From: Akkermansiaceae bacterium
GTDB lineage: Bacteria; Verrucomicrobiota; Verrucomicrobiia; Verrucomicrobiales; Akkermansiaceae
DNA: 7,872 nucleotides
Assembly: GCA_903909905.1 (NCBI GenBank)
Contig: CAIVXP010000047.1
Coordinates: 1-7,872 of the forward strand
Direction of reading: 5' to 3'
Shown: positions 1 through 5,843 of the stretch, in pieces
How the letters are laid out: each line of letters opens with the position of its first letter
How positions within the stretch are numbered: the stretch's first letter is position 1
Made by a program: the position numbers and the translations under genes
Notes under the pieces: generated by a model
Seen by the model: only the letters and a program-made list of their open reading frames with translations
The model's database searches: none
What the model was told of the DNA's origin: nothing

Positions 1-61
1 CAATCGAGCCGGAAACAAGCAGGACGGCGAGAAGCAGACGAAACATATCTTGACGGAACAT
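1..61 (-). CDS. 5' end of an exported protein gene (partial)
   Basis: A minus-strand reading frame is open from an ATG at 61-59 to the left edge. Its visible product is about 20 residues: Met-Phe-Arg-Gln-Asp-Met-Phe-Arg followed by the hydrophobic run LLLAVLLV and Ser-Gly-Ser-Ile. A short positive n-region before a leucine/valine-rich core is the pattern of a Sec signal peptide, so the protein is probably exported. A second in-frame ATG at 46-44 would give an equally good signal peptide. I prefer 61 because a GAGG at 75-72 lies 10 bases upstream, the only Shine-Dalgarno-like motif before any start in this window. The function cannot be told because the mature part is outside. The gene is divergent from the aldehyde dehydrogenase, with about 31 bp between the chosen starts. 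Confidence 0.5.
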   Translation of the reverse strand, partial: MFRQDMFRLLLAVLLVSGSI

Positions 62-92
62 GACGCGAACGCCTCGATGCGGCAAACAGAAT

Positions 93-1475
93 ATGGAATT
101 CGCCGCACTCATCGCGCGCCAAAAGGCGTTTTTCCGGTCGGGCCGGACCCTCGATGTGGACCACCGCCGCAGAAACTTGCGCGCGTTGCTTGAGGCGCTC
201 GAATCAAACGAGCAAATTTTGCTCGAATCGCTGCATGCGGATTTGCGCAAAAGCGCGCACGATGCCTTTGCGTCGGAGATCGGCATGGTCACCGGCGAGA
301 TTCGCCATGCGCTCAAGCACCTTTCCTCGTGGACGCGTGAAAAAAAAATCCGCGAATCGTGGATGGCCTGGCCGTCGAGCTCGTGCGTGCGGCCGGAGCC
401 GATGGGCGTGGCCCTGGTCATTGGTCCGTGGAATTACCCTATGCAGTTGTTGCTCGGGCCACTGGTGGGCGCCATTGCGGCGGGCAACTGCGCGGTCTTG
501 AAACCATCCGAATTCGCGCCCCACACCGGCGCGGCGATCGCGCGCCTGATCGGCAAAATTTTTCCGCCGGAATTCATCGCGGTGGTGCAGGGCGACGAAA
601 CAACGGCCGCCGGATTGCTGCGCGAGAAGTTTGACACGATCTTTTTCACCGGCAGCACGCGCGTGGGACGCGAAGTGGTGACTGCTGCGGCAAAGCATCT
701 CACTCCGGTCACGCTCGAACTCGGCGGAAAATGCCCGACCATCGTTTGTGCCGATGCGGATGTCGAAATCACCGCGCGGCGAATCGTGTGGGGGAAATTT
801 CTCAATGCCGGCCAAACCTGTATCGCGCCCAACCATGTGTGGGTCGACCGCCGAATCGAACGCGAGTTCATCGCCGCCATCACCAAAGCGATCGGCGAAT
901 TTTTCGGCAATGAACCGCAACGCAGCACAGCCTTCGGGCGCATCATCAATCGCCGGCACTTCGATCGACTTTGCGCGTTGCTTGATGGCGCGCAGATCAA
1001 ATGCGGTGGCTCGCGCGATGCAGATGACCTCTACCTCGCGCCTACGGTCGTTTCGCAGGTCGCAGACAATGCGCCACTGCTCGCTGAAGAAATTTTTGGT
1101 CCGGTCCTGCCATTGCGCGCGTTTGACAATCTCGATCAAGTCATCGCAAGTGAGCGCGCGCAGCCGGTGCCTTTGGCGATGTATGCCTTCACGCACGACC
1201 GCAAGATTCAGGACCGGCTCTTGAATGAAATCCGCTCGGGTGGCGCATGCATCAACGACACGATCATGCATTTGGTCGGCCGCGAGTTGCCCTTCGGCGG
1301 GCTTGGCGAAAGCGGCATGGGCGCGAGTCACGGCAAAGCGAGTTTCGATGCCTTCAGTCACCGGCGATCCATCATGCGCCGGCCCTTCAAGCCGGATCCG
1401 GCGATGCGTTATCCGCCGCCGCGTGTGGGCATTGCGGCGTTCAAGCGCATCTTGCGATTCTTCGGCGCGGCCTGA
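93..1475 (+). CDS. Class 3 aldehyde dehydrogenase (ALDH3 family)
   Basis: This enzyme oxidises aldehydes to carboxylic acids with NAD(P)+. Class 3 members favour medium- and long-chain fatty or aromatic aldehydes and are cytoplasmic or membrane-associated. The ATG at 93 gives 460 residues. With this start the key residues fall on the same numbers as in mammalian ALDH3A1 as I recall it: Asn114 in PWNYP, Glu209 in LELGGK, catalytic Cys243 in GQTC, and Glu333 in EEIFGPV. Other family signatures are FFTGSTRVG at 185-193, KPSE at 137-140 and PFGGLGESGMG at 400-410, followed by SHRRS near 422-426. A frame-matched ATG at 60 would add 11 residues with no family counterpart and would overlap the divergent gene. 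Neither start has a clear Shine-Dalgarno. The C-terminus ends in a short basic/hydrophobic stretch (FKRILRFF) that might touch membrane, but it is not a full transmembrane helix. It is the only plus-strand gene here and so probably has its own promoter. The exact substrate is unknown. Confidence 0.93.
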   Translation: MEFAALIARQKAFFRSGRTLDVDHRRRNLRALLEALESNEQILLESLHADLRKSAHDAFASEIGMVTGEIRHALKHLSSWTREKKIRESWMAWPSSSCVRPEPMGVALVIGPWNYPMQLLLGPLVGAIAAGNCAVLKPSEFAPHTGAAIARLIGKIFPPEFIAVVQGDETTAAGLLREKFDTIFFTGSTRVGREVVTAAAKHLTPVTLELGGKCPTIVCADADVEITARRIVWGKFLNAGQTCIAPNHVWVDRRIEREFIAAITKAIGEFFGNEPQRSTAFGRIINRRHFDRLCALLDGAQIKCGGSRDADDLYLAPTVVSQVADNAPLLAEEIFGPVLPLRAFDNLDQVIASERAQPVPLAMYAFTHDRKIQDRLLNEIRSGGACINDTIMHLVGRELPFGGLGESGMGASHGKASFDAFSHRRSIMRRPFKPDPAMRYPPPRVGIAAFKRILRFFGAA

Positions 1476-2164
1476 TGTGCAAAAAATGCCTCATAAAAAA
1501 CCTGCGCGTTGAGTCGTACGCCGGCGCGGCTTGGGTGCAGCCCATCGGGCATGAAAAGTCGCGCGCCTCGGCCCTTTGCCATTTCGCTTTCCCATGCGTC
1601 GCCGACGCGCACGATGGGCAACCCTTCGATACGGGCGGCGGCGTGGCAACCTTCGCGCAACCGTTGGTTCATCGCAAAAAAATCATCGTAAAATCTCCGC
1701 TCGTCACCATCGCGGTAGCCCCAGGTTTGATAAAGCACCGGCATCGCGCCGGATGCACGGGCTTCGCGCGCGAGCTGCCTCACCGAGGGCACCATGTGGG
1801 TGTGCCGTTTGATCGGCTGCGAAGGAATGCGGCTTTGCTCCTGCAGCACGACGATGTCCCAAGGCCTGCCGCGCAAAACTTGAAGCGTCTCTGCATCTCT
1901 TGAGTGACGAGCGAGGTTCCACCCGCTGTGAGCTCGCTGGGTCGCGTGGAAGTTCACGCCATTTTCACGCGCGATTTTTTCCAGTTCCTTCGGCAGTCCG
2001 AAGCTCAGGCTGTTGCCAATGAACAAAACCGAAACGGATTTTTTGTTCCCCAAATTTTTGCGGATCGCATCATCAGCCGGCAATGGCGCGTGCCTCGTTG
2101 CGCATGCGGCGAAGAAGTGGCAGGCGATGATGCCGAAGGTGGCGTTGAACAAAAATCGCTTCAT
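1409..2164 (-). CDS. SGNH/GDSL-hydrolase-like lipoprotein (DUF4886-like)
   Basis: This 251-residue protein is probably an exported esterase-type hydrolase; the substrate is unknown, though family relatives are often linked to carbohydrate processing. Residues 1-20 are a signal sequence ending FFAA before Cys21. This is a plausible but imperfect lipobox, with Phe rather than Leu at -3, so the protein may be a lipoprotein. SGNH features are VLFIGNSLSFG at 46-56 with the candidate nucleophile Ser52, WDIVVLQEQS at 102-111, YQTWGYRDGD at 145-154, and the C-terminal catalytic block PDGLHPSRAG at 206-215 (Asp207, His210). The start is the ATG at 2164-2162, which shares ATGA with the Xer stop, so the two genes are probably translationally coupled. 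A longer upstream reading frame is only the antisense shadow of xer. The recognisable domain ends near residue 228. The last 20 or so residues, basic and then ending Gly-Gly-Gly, are encoded opposite the end of the aldehyde dehydrogenase gene. Confidence 0.82.
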   Translation of the reverse strand: MKRFLFNATFGIIACHFFAACATRHAPLPADDAIRKNLGNKKSVSVLFIGNSLSFGLPKELEKIARENGVNFHATQRAHSGWNLARHSRDAETLQVLRGRPWDIVVLQEQSRIPSQPIKRHTHMVPSVRQLAREARASGAMPVLYQTWGYRDGDERRFYDDFFAMNQRLREGCHAAARIEGLPIVRVGDAWESEMAKGRGARLFMPDGLHPSRAGVRLNAQVFYEAFFAHQAAPKNRKMRLNAAMPTRGGG

Positions 2165-3057
2165 GCGCGTGGGTGGGCTTCGTCGTAAGCCTGCTTGAGG
2201 CGCTCCTTGGTGACATGCGTGTAAATCTGCGTCGTCGAGAGCGAGGCGTGGCCGAGCATTGCCTGCACGCTGCGCAGGTCGGCACCGGCATCGAGCAAGT
2301 GCGTGGCAAAGCTGTGCCGTAGTTTGTGCGGGCTCACGGCAAAGGGAATGCCGCTGTGCTTGAGGCATTTGCGCAGCATGAGGTCGACCGCTTGCTGGGT
2401 GATGCGTGTGCGGCGCTTGCTGAGAAAGAGCGGGCCCGATGTGACGGCCGCCTGCTGGCGGTACCGCTGGATCGCAGCGATCGCCAAGCCGCCGACTGGC
2501 ACGATGCGTTCTTTCGAGCCCTTGCCAAAAACCTTCACCGTCTCGCCGATAAAATCGAGATTCGCCACATCGAGCGCAATCAGTTCGGAAATACGCAATC
2601 CGCACGAGTAGAACAATTCAAGGATCGCAACATCGCGCGACGGTAGCCAAGGCGGACTTTTTGCATCGGTGCCGATGCGCAAAGGCACAGCAAGCAGATC
2701 GTCCATTTGCGAAATGCTCAGCACCACAGGAAGCCCGCGCTCGGGCTTTGGCAGTTGCACCTCCGCCACCGGGCTTCGTCCGAGACCTCGCCGAAGCACC
2801 AGAAATTTGTAAAACGACCGCAACGCCGCGAAACGCAGGCGGATGGTGGATTTTTTCAAACCATCCTTGAGCAGAAAAAAAAGATAGTCGCGAAAGTCAT
2901 CCGCCGCGGCCTTGCGCCAACCTTCGTCACGATCTCCACGCCATGAACGATAGCTTTCCAGGGCCGCGCGGTAGTTCACCAAAGTCCGCTCTGAAGCGCT
3001 TCTTTCGGTGGCCATGAATTGGAAAAACGCCGACTCGTCTGGGTCGCTCATTGGCAT
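2161..3057 (-). CDS. xerD: Tyrosine recombinase, XerC/XerD type
   Basis: Site-specific recombinase of 298 residues, the usual Xer length. Xer proteins act with FtsK at the dif site to resolve chromosome dimers. The N-terminal core-binding domain spans about residues 8-92 and the catalytic domain about 110-285. The full catalytic set is visible: Arg155 in SCGLRISEL, Lys179 in GKGSKE, His244 and Arg247 in HKLRHSFATHLL, His270 in MLGHASL, and the nucleophile Tyr279 in QIYTH. The C-terminus ends HPRA, as is common in XerC/XerD and less so in phage integrases. XerC and XerD cannot be separated by eye, so the symbol is provisional. ATG codons at 3057 and 3051 (giving MSDPDE) are both possible starts and neither has a good Shine-Dalgarno. 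The gene begins 55 bp after the rsmI stop and its own stop overlaps the start of the SGNH gene by ATGA. No dif-like site or mobile cargo is visible nearby. Confidence 0.92.
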   Translation of the reverse strand: MPMSDPDESAFFQFMATERSASERTLVNYRAALESYRSWRGDRDEGWRKAAADDFRDYLFFLLKDGLKKSTIRLRFAALRSFYKFLVLRRGLGRSPVAEVQLPKPERGLPVVLSISQMDDLLAVPLRIGTDAKSPPWLPSRDVAILELFYSCGLRISELIALDVANLDFIGETVKVFGKGSKERIVPVGGLAIAAIQRYRQQAAVTSGPLFLSKRRTRITQQAVDLMLRKCLKHSGIPFAVSPHKLRHSFATHLLDAGADLRSVQAMLGHASLSTTQIYTHVTKERLKQAYDEAHPRA

Positions 3058-3112
3058 TCATCTTGTGCTATTATCCCCGTGGTGGCGATGGCAAATTCTC
3101 TCCAGTCGCCTC

Positions 3113-3793
3113 TCAGGCTGCATGAACAAGCAACACGATTTCGCCCTTTGGCGGATACACTTGAAAGTGCGCAAGAATTTCCGCAGCCGTGCCGCGATGG
3201 TAGGTTTCGAATTTCTTGCTCAGCTCACGAGCCACGCAGACGCGTGCGGTCGGCTCGATCTCGGCAAGAATTTCGAGCGTCGAGACAAGGCGGTGCGGCG
3301 ATTCAAAGAAGATGCCTGTTTCGCCGGATGACAACACCGCCTCGAGCGCGGATTTGCGCTTGCCGGATTTGACCGGCAGGAATCCGCCGAAACGGAATGC
3401 GTGGCAGGGAAAGCCGGATCCGATCAGCGCGGTGATCACGGCCGAGGGGCCGGGCAGAACTTCTAAGGGTGTTCCGTATTCAATGCAGGCCTGCACGACG
3501 CGGTAACCTGGATCGGAAACTCCGGGCATGCCGGCATCGGTGACCAGCGCGATCGTTTCTCCGTTGCGTGCGGCTTCGGCGAGTTCGGGTGCGCGGCGCG
3601 CTTCATTGTGCTCGTGCAAGGACACGAGTGTTTTGCCCGAGATGCCAAGATGCGCGAGCAAAGGTGCCGTGCGGCGCGTGTCCTCGCAAGCGATGCGGTC
3701 GGCGCTTTTCAAAACCTCCACCGCACGAAGCGTGATGTCGCCAAGATTGCCGATCGGCGTTGGAACAAGAATGATGCGGCCGGTGTTTTCCAT
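3113..3793 (-). CDS. rsmI: 16S rRNA (cytidine1402-2'-O)-methyltransferase RsmI
   Basis: RsmI uses S-adenosylmethionine to 2'-O-methylate C1402 of 16S rRNA, part of the m4Cm modification in the ribosomal P site that tunes start-codon choice and decoding fidelity. The tetrapyrrole-methylase fold is clear: LVPTPIGNLGDIT at 9-21, CEDTRR at 36-41, the SAM-binding TDAGMPGVSDPG at 85-96, LPGPSA at 113-118, FESPHR at 163-168, ARELSKKFET at 188-197 and KGEIVLLV at 216-223. The protein stops at 226 residues, right after the methyltransferase core, whereas E. coli RsmI has roughly 60 more C-terminal residues. It is therefore a short form lacking the C-terminal extension. The stop codon follows an intact end-of-domain motif, which argues against a frameshift. 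The ATG at 3793 is the only in-frame start near the conserved N-terminus and has no Shine-Dalgarno. It lies 62 bp after the isomerase stop on the same strand and could be read from the same transcript. Confidence 0.94.
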   Translation of the reverse strand: MENTGRIILVPTPIGNLGDITLRAVEVLKSADRIACEDTRRTAPLLAHLGISGKTLVSLHEHNEARRAPELAEAARNGETIALVTDAGMPGVSDPGYRVVQACIEYGTPLEVLPGPSAVITALIGSGFPCHAFRFGGFLPVKSGKRKSALEAVLSSGETGIFFESPHRLVSTLEILAEIEPTARVCVARELSKKFETYHRGTAAEILAHFQVYPPKGEIVLLVHAA

Positions 3794-3855
3794 GGGACGG
3801 TGATCGATCGGAATCTGCCGACTGCGGACATGAAGTGAAAGGTTAAAGCGCGGGC

Positions 3856-4620
3856 TCAGGCATCCGACGCAAGCTTGCGAAGAAACTCAAAACTGCGCGC
3901 GATGCAATCGAAGGGATCGCCCGGGCAAATGTCCTGCTCGACGATGAACCAGCGGCAGCCGGCGGATTCCGCGGCTGCAACAATCTCGGGAATGTTTAGA
4001 TTTCCATAACCGACTTCGGCAAAGGCCCGTTCGCCATCGGCCGTGACGGTGTAATCCTTCACATGCAAAAGTGGCAGGCGCCCGGCGAAGTTTCGGCAGG
4101 TTTCGGCGGGATCACCGCCGCCGGCTTGGATCCAATGGATGTCCAGCTCGGCTTGAAGGTGATGGGGTGATGTACGCGCAAAAATTTCCTCAAGCACCGT
4201 ATGCCCGATGTGCCGGATGTATTCGAGCGCATGATGGTGGTAGCAAAGCGTGATGCCCGCACGCCGCAGTACCGATCCAGCGGACTCAAGGCCCGCGATC
4301 AACATGTCGACCTGCGCAGGCGACGAAAGATCGAATCCGGCCGGGTATGCATAGACGGCATGATCGGTACCAAGCGCGCCAAGGCGATCAACGACTTGTT
4401 GTGGGTTCTCAAGCGGCGACTCGTGGCTGGCACAAATTTTCAAGCCGGCATCGCGCGCGATTTTTGCCGCTTCGGCAGGTTCGATATCAGCAGTCCCGGC
4501 AAGCTCAATAGCTTGATATCCGATATCACGCACGCGCTTCAGCGTGGCCGCGAAGTCGGCGCGGGTTTTGGTGAAATCCCGCAGCGTGTAGAGCTGGATG
4601 GCGATTTGATCGGTCTTCAT
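3856..4620 (-). CDS. Sugar phosphate isomerase/epimerase (xylose-isomerase-like TIM barrel)
   Basis: A 254-residue protein of the AP-endonuclease-2/xylose-isomerase-like TIM-barrel family, whose members isomerise or epimerise sugars, polyols or keto-sugar acids with a divalent metal. It has no signal peptide and should be cytoplasmic. Family marks are the N-terminal strand IAIQLYTLRD at 6-15, GYQAIELAG at 34-42, the metal-site region YHHHALEY at 127-134 with Glu133, AELDIHW at 157-163 with Asp160, LLHVKDY at 184-190 (His186, Lys188, Asp189), the VGYGNLNIPEIV loop at 203-214, and Glu228 in FIVEQD. These fit metal ligands of the family, but assignment by eye is approximate. The gene starts 12 bp after the stop of the Gfo/Idh/MocA dehydrogenase, so the two are almost certainly co-transcribed. 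There is no Shine-Dalgarno before the ATG, so reinitiation or leaderless-like recognition is possible. The exact substrate cannot be named from the sequence. Confidence 0.9.
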   Translation of the reverse strand: MKTDQIAIQLYTLRDFTKTRADFAATLKRVRDIGYQAIELAGTADIEPAEAAKIARDAGLKICASHESPLENPQQVVDRLGALGTDHAVYAYPAGFDLSSPAQVDMLIAGLESAGSVLRRAGITLCYHHHALEYIRHIGHTVLEEIFARTSPHHLQAELDIHWIQAGGGDPAETCRNFAGRLPLLHVKDYTVTADGERAFAEVGYGNLNIPEIVAAAESAGCRWFIVEQDICPGDPFDCIARSFEFLRKLASDA

Positions 4621-4632
4621 CGAAGGATGGGA

Positions 4633-5685
4633 TCAATGGTATTTTGCGGGCAAGGCACGACCCTTTTTGGCGCTTTGCACAGCAAGGTCGATGATGTGAA
4701 TCGGCCGGCGCGACCATTCGGGTGTGATGATCAACCTGGTGCTTTTGGTGAGGTGATCGGCGATGTTTTGGTAAAAGCGATGCCACTCGTCGGGGCGGTG
4801 TCTGCCCTCCTCGATGGTGAGCGACTGACCATTGCGTACGCGCAATTCATAGCCGCTGTTGTAGCCATGCACATCAGTGATGTAGCTGCCCTCGGTGCCG
4901 GTGATTTCGAGCGTGCCCGGCTTCATGTTCGAATCGATCGAGCTGATGGTAAGCTGCATGCAAACACCATTGCGAAACCGGATGGTGGCGCTGGCCTCGT
5001 CCTCGATGGTATCGTTTTTCCACTTTGTCTGTGGCGCCCAATAACTGGATTTGGCAAAGCCGCTCACTTCGACAATTTGCGAATCGATGAGCTGAAGCCC
5101 GTACTCCAGCAGGTGCACACCCCAATCGTATAGGATGCCACCCGAAATGCTGCGGCTGCCACGCCACCAGTCGCCCGGTTGGGACCGCCCACCCATGCGG
5201 GCTTCGACGCGCACGATGTCGCCGATGCGTTTGCTTTTTTTGATGTGGTCAATCGCACTTAGAATGCTGCCATCCCAATGCCTGTTATGATAAGTCGAAA
5301 GAACCACGCCAGATTTTTCCGCGGCCGCAATCATCGCATCGCACTCGGCGGTGGTGATGGCCAGCGGCTTTTCACAAACAACATGGCGACCGGCCTTGAG
5401 GCATTGGAGCGCGAGCTTTGCGTGCGTGTTGTGCGGCGTGATGATCGTAACGAGGTTGACATCCGATTTGCGCAGCATCTCCGCGACGGTTGGGTAAGTC
5501 TGAATGTCGGGAAAATCTTGTCTGGCAGCTTCGAGCCGTGCGGGATCGACCTCACACGCCGCGACCGGAGTCATGCCAGCCTGCCGCATTTCCTGCAAAT
5601 GGCCGCGCCCCATGTTGAAAGCGCCGCCGTAGCCAATGACCCCGACCCGGATATCGGAGTCTTTTTTGTATTTTTTCACGATCAT
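4633..5685 (-). CDS. Gfo/Idh/MocA-family NAD(P)-dependent oxidoreductase
   Basis: A sugar or polyol dehydrogenase of the glucose-fructose oxidoreductase/inositol 2-dehydrogenase/MocA family. With the ATG at 5685 it has 350 residues, normal for the family. The N-terminal Rossmann domain carries GVIGYGGAFNMGRGH from residue 15, and the acidic end of strand 2 is CEVD at 44-47. The conserved CEKPLA at 104-109 includes the catalytic-region Lys106. The C-terminal substrate domain has HNRHWDG at 133-139 and GGILYDWGVHLLEY at 182-195, where Asp187 and His191 match the usual D-x-G-x-H active-site pattern. No Tat or Sec signal is present, so it is cytoplasmic, unlike many exported members in PVC bacteria. 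A TTG at 5709-5707 would extend it by 8 residues, but that codon sits inside a leader hairpin and the ATG sits closer to the fold. It is followed after 12 bp by the sugar isomerase, suggesting successive oxidation and isomerisation of one sugar. The substrate is unknown. Confidence 0.92.
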   Translation of the reverse strand: MIVKKYKKDSDIRVGVIGYGGAFNMGRGHLQEMRQAGMTPVAACEVDPARLEAARQDFPDIQTYPTVAEMLRKSDVNLVTIITPHNTHAKLALQCLKAGRHVVCEKPLAITTAECDAMIAAAEKSGVVLSTYHNRHWDGSILSAIDHIKKSKRIGDIVRVEARMGGRSQPGDWWRGSRSISGGILYDWGVHLLEYGLQLIDSQIVEVSGFAKSSYWAPQTKWKNDTIEDEASATIRFRNGVCMQLTISSIDSNMKPGTLEITGTEGSYITDVHGYNSGYELRVRNGQSLTIEEGRHRPDEWHRFYQNIADHLTKSTRLIITPEWSRRPIHIIDLAVQSAKKGRALPAKYH

Positions 5686-5704
5686 GTCGGGAGGGTTTGT
5701 TTGA

Positions 5705-5720
5705 GCCAACTGTGGTTGGC
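5705..5720 (-). other. Small hairpin in the leader of the Gfo/Idh operon
   Basis: A perfect inverted repeat with 6-bp arms GCCAAC and GTTGGC around a 4-base loop lies 19 bases before the ATG of the dehydrogenase gene. In the predicted transcript it would fold into a compact stem-loop near the ribosome binding region, and it contains the alternative TTG start. It could influence translation, but a 6-bp stem also arises by chance. Confidence 0.4.
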
Positions 5721-5762
5721 CGAATATGAAAAACTCCGATGACTTCGACAGCCAACAAGTGA

Positions 5763-5791
5763 TTTATGACAATTTTTTGCCCCCCTGTCAC
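5763..5791 (-). promoter_or_regulatory. Candidate sigma-70 promoter for the dehydrogenase-isomerase operon
   Basis: Read on the minus strand, GTGACA (5791-5786; five of six bases match TTGACA) is followed after exactly 17 bases by CATAAA (5768-5763; four of six match TATAAT). The spacer includes a G6 run and an A6 run. Transcription would start near 5755 and give a leader of about 70 nt to the ATG at 5685. This is the only stretch between the Ntn hydrolase and dehydrogenase genes, so a promoter is expected here. It is predicted by eye only. Confidence 0.4.
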
Positions 5792-5802
5792 GGGATCCCG
5801 TG
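5789..5802. promoter_or_regulatory. Perfect 14-bp palindrome, possible operator
   Basis: CACGGGATCCCGTG reads identically on both strands. It overlaps the outer three bases of the candidate -35 box of the dehydrogenase operon, the classic position for a repressor site. No T-tract follows on either strand, so it does not look like an intrinsic terminator. The binding protein is unknown and no regulator gene is present in this window. Confidence 0.4.
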
Positions 5803-5811
5803 CGCATGAAT

Positions 5812-5836
5812 CAGCGCTCTTTCACTTTCGGCGCTG
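5812..5836 (-). terminator. Weak hairpin just after the Ntn hydrolase stop
   Basis: Arms CAGCGC (5812-5817) and GCGCTG (5831-5836) pair perfectly across a 13-base loop, starting 7 bases beyond the Ntn hydrolase stop codon. The position suits a transcript end. There is no following T-run, so at best it is a weak or Rho-assisted terminator or an RNA-stabilising hairpin. Confidence 0.25.
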
Positions 5837-5843
5837 CTGTGGC

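Noticed and set aside
204..1361. A 385-codon open frame on the minus strand opposite the aldehyde dehydrogenase
   Set aside because: It mirrors the codons of a clearly real gene, has no recognisable domain and an Arg/Ala/Asp-rich shadow composition typical of antisense frames in GC-rich DNA.
1391..1402. 12-bp palindrome GCCGGATCCGGC just past the SGNH stop
   Set aside because: It encodes a normal Lys-Pro-Asp-Pro segment of the aldehyde dehydrogenase and has no T-run, so a terminator is not supported.
2165..2605. A 147-codon upstream extension of the SGNH gene
   Set aside because: It lies wholly inside the Xer gene in another frame, and the signal peptide plus ATGA overlap place the true start at 2164.
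2161..3057. Xer-type recombinase as the integrase of a mobile element
   Set aside because: Its length, HPRA C-terminus and housekeeping neighbour rsmI fit a chromosomal Xer; no attachment repeats, tRNA or cargo genes are seen.
3058..3112. Promoter-like TTGCCA and TAATAG before the Xer gene
   Set aside because: The spacer is only 15 bases and both boxes are imperfect; the gene may simply be read through from rsmI.
4514..4528. Palindrome TGATATC-C-GATATCA
   Set aside because: It falls inside the isomerase coding sequence over an ordinary Asp-Ile-Gly-Tyr stretch and has no promoter near it; chance is sufficient.
4201..5133. A 310-codon plus-strand frame across the isomerase and dehydrogenase genes
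   Set aside because: It spans the antisense of two confidently identified genes and shows no domain of its own.
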